Of a stretch of 60,350 bases of DNA, positions 60,016-60,350 are shown in pieces. Position numbers and translations under genes: made by a program. The DNA is from Acidobacteriota bacterium (GTDB lineage Bacteria > Acidobacteriota > Thermoanaerobaculia > Thermoanaerobaculales > Sulfomarinibacteraceae), in NCBI GenBank assembly GCA_022340665.1, contig JAJDNM010000054.1:1-60350 (forward strand), in the 5' to 3' direction. Position 1 is the first letter of the stretch. Each line of letters starts with the position of its first letter. The notes beneath the pieces are model-generated. The model was not told where the DNA came from, searched no databases, and worked only from the letters and a program-made list of their open reading frames with translations.

Positions 60016-60350
60016 TCCTTCGGACCCTCCTCGAGTTGGCCGGTGCGTCTGCGACCCCAGTCGAAGACACCCTTTCGCCAGAGGTAGAGGTAGGCAAAAA
60101 CGAGGAGGGTGAGAAACGCCACAATTTCCCAGAATGGTACGAGCGAGCCGTTTCCAACCAACGACCGATAATTGATGGCCCAGGGATAGAGAAACGCGAC
60201 CTCGATGTCGAGAACCACGAAAACGAGGGCGACGAGATAGAACTTGACCGAGATTCGCTTGTGCGCGCGATCGATGAGTGGTACGCCGGACTCGTAGACC
60301 TCTGTCTTGGCGGCCGAGCGCTGGCGGGTACGCTGTCCGAGCAGTGCCGC
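60012..60350 (-). CDS. nuoA: NADH-quinone oxidoreductase subunit A (5' end outside window)
   Basis: The frame is open from the window edge to 60012. It encodes at least 112 residues of NuoA, including YESGVPLIDRAHKRISVKFYLVAL, the family signature, followed by VVLDIEVAFLYPWA with its conserved acidic pair and a final transmembrane helix (FWEIVAFLTLLVFAYLYLW). The internal ATG at 60218 starts inside a conserved helix, so it is not the true start. NuoA contacts the quinone-site region of NuoB/NuoD/NuoH. It should be the first gene on this transcript or close to it. Confidence 0.93.
   Translation of the reverse strand, partial: AALLGQRTRQRSAAKTEVYESGVPLIDRAHKRISVKFYLVALVFVVLDIEVAFLYPWAINYRSLVGNGSLVPFWEIVAFLTLLVFAYLYLWRKGVFDWGRRRTGQLEEGPKE

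Overview
This is a GC-rich bacterial chromosome segment that looks like a member of the Acidobacteriota or a neighbouring lineage. That placement is an inference. It rests on a large TonB-dependent receptor with an N-terminal carboxypeptidase-regulatory domain and no SusD partner, several exported metallopeptidases, serine/threonine kinases (one with PEGA-like repeats), receiver-like/PilZ hybrids, a WS/DGAT acyltransferase, and a Rex-linked NADH dehydrogenase operon. I saw no rRNA, tRNA, CRISPR array, prophage or insertion sequence. The layout is chromosomal housekeeping plus lineage-specific genes.

Left part (1-12.0 kb): the start of a protein kinase gene, a SAM methyltransferase-like protein, a receiver-like/PilZ protein, an exported peptidase with TPRs behind a strong sigma70-type promoter with a double inverted repeat, a degenerate receiver protein, a thermolysin-family (M4) protease with an inserted PA domain, the TonB-dependent receptor with a textbook terminator, a PlsC-like acyltransferase and a truncated gene remnant.

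Middle (12-29.9 kb): a nitrilase-family amidase with a substituted catalytic lysine, a GH-A clan glycosidase-like protein, an AI-2E family transporter, a two-gene molybdoenzyme (catalytic subunit plus fused FeS/membrane-anchor subunit), an M28 peptidase with an altered catalytic dyad, ogt, WS/DGAT, an S9 peptidase, a glutamine amidotransferase translationally coupled to gloB, gshB divergent to gloB, a second receiver-like/PilZ protein and murB.

29.9-36.7 kb holds a tight six-gene operon (minus strand) in which genes overlap by 4-14 bases: ECF sigma factor, a giant anti-sigma/FecR/DUF3352-like membrane protein, and two ABC-2 ATPase/permease pairs. 37-49 kb contains phhA, a Rieske protein, the ileS-lspA-lgt-rluD cluster, a CheY-like regulator, a glycosyltransferase, a TPR lipoprotein-like/exported protein and a PEGA-type kinase.

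49-60.35 kb is one operon, nuoA-E-F-G-H-J-K-L-M-N-rex. It lacks nuoB, nuoC, nuoD and nuoI at their usual positions. Rex, the NADH/NAD+ sensor, is the last gene.

The most striking unexplained structure is a family of about ten intergenic elements. Most consist of short tandem units phased at 7 bases (8 in two of them), arranged as complementary left and right arms around a GC-rich core. Unit sequences differ between loci, but the two arms of one locus match each other. Some supply the stop codon of the neighbouring gene.
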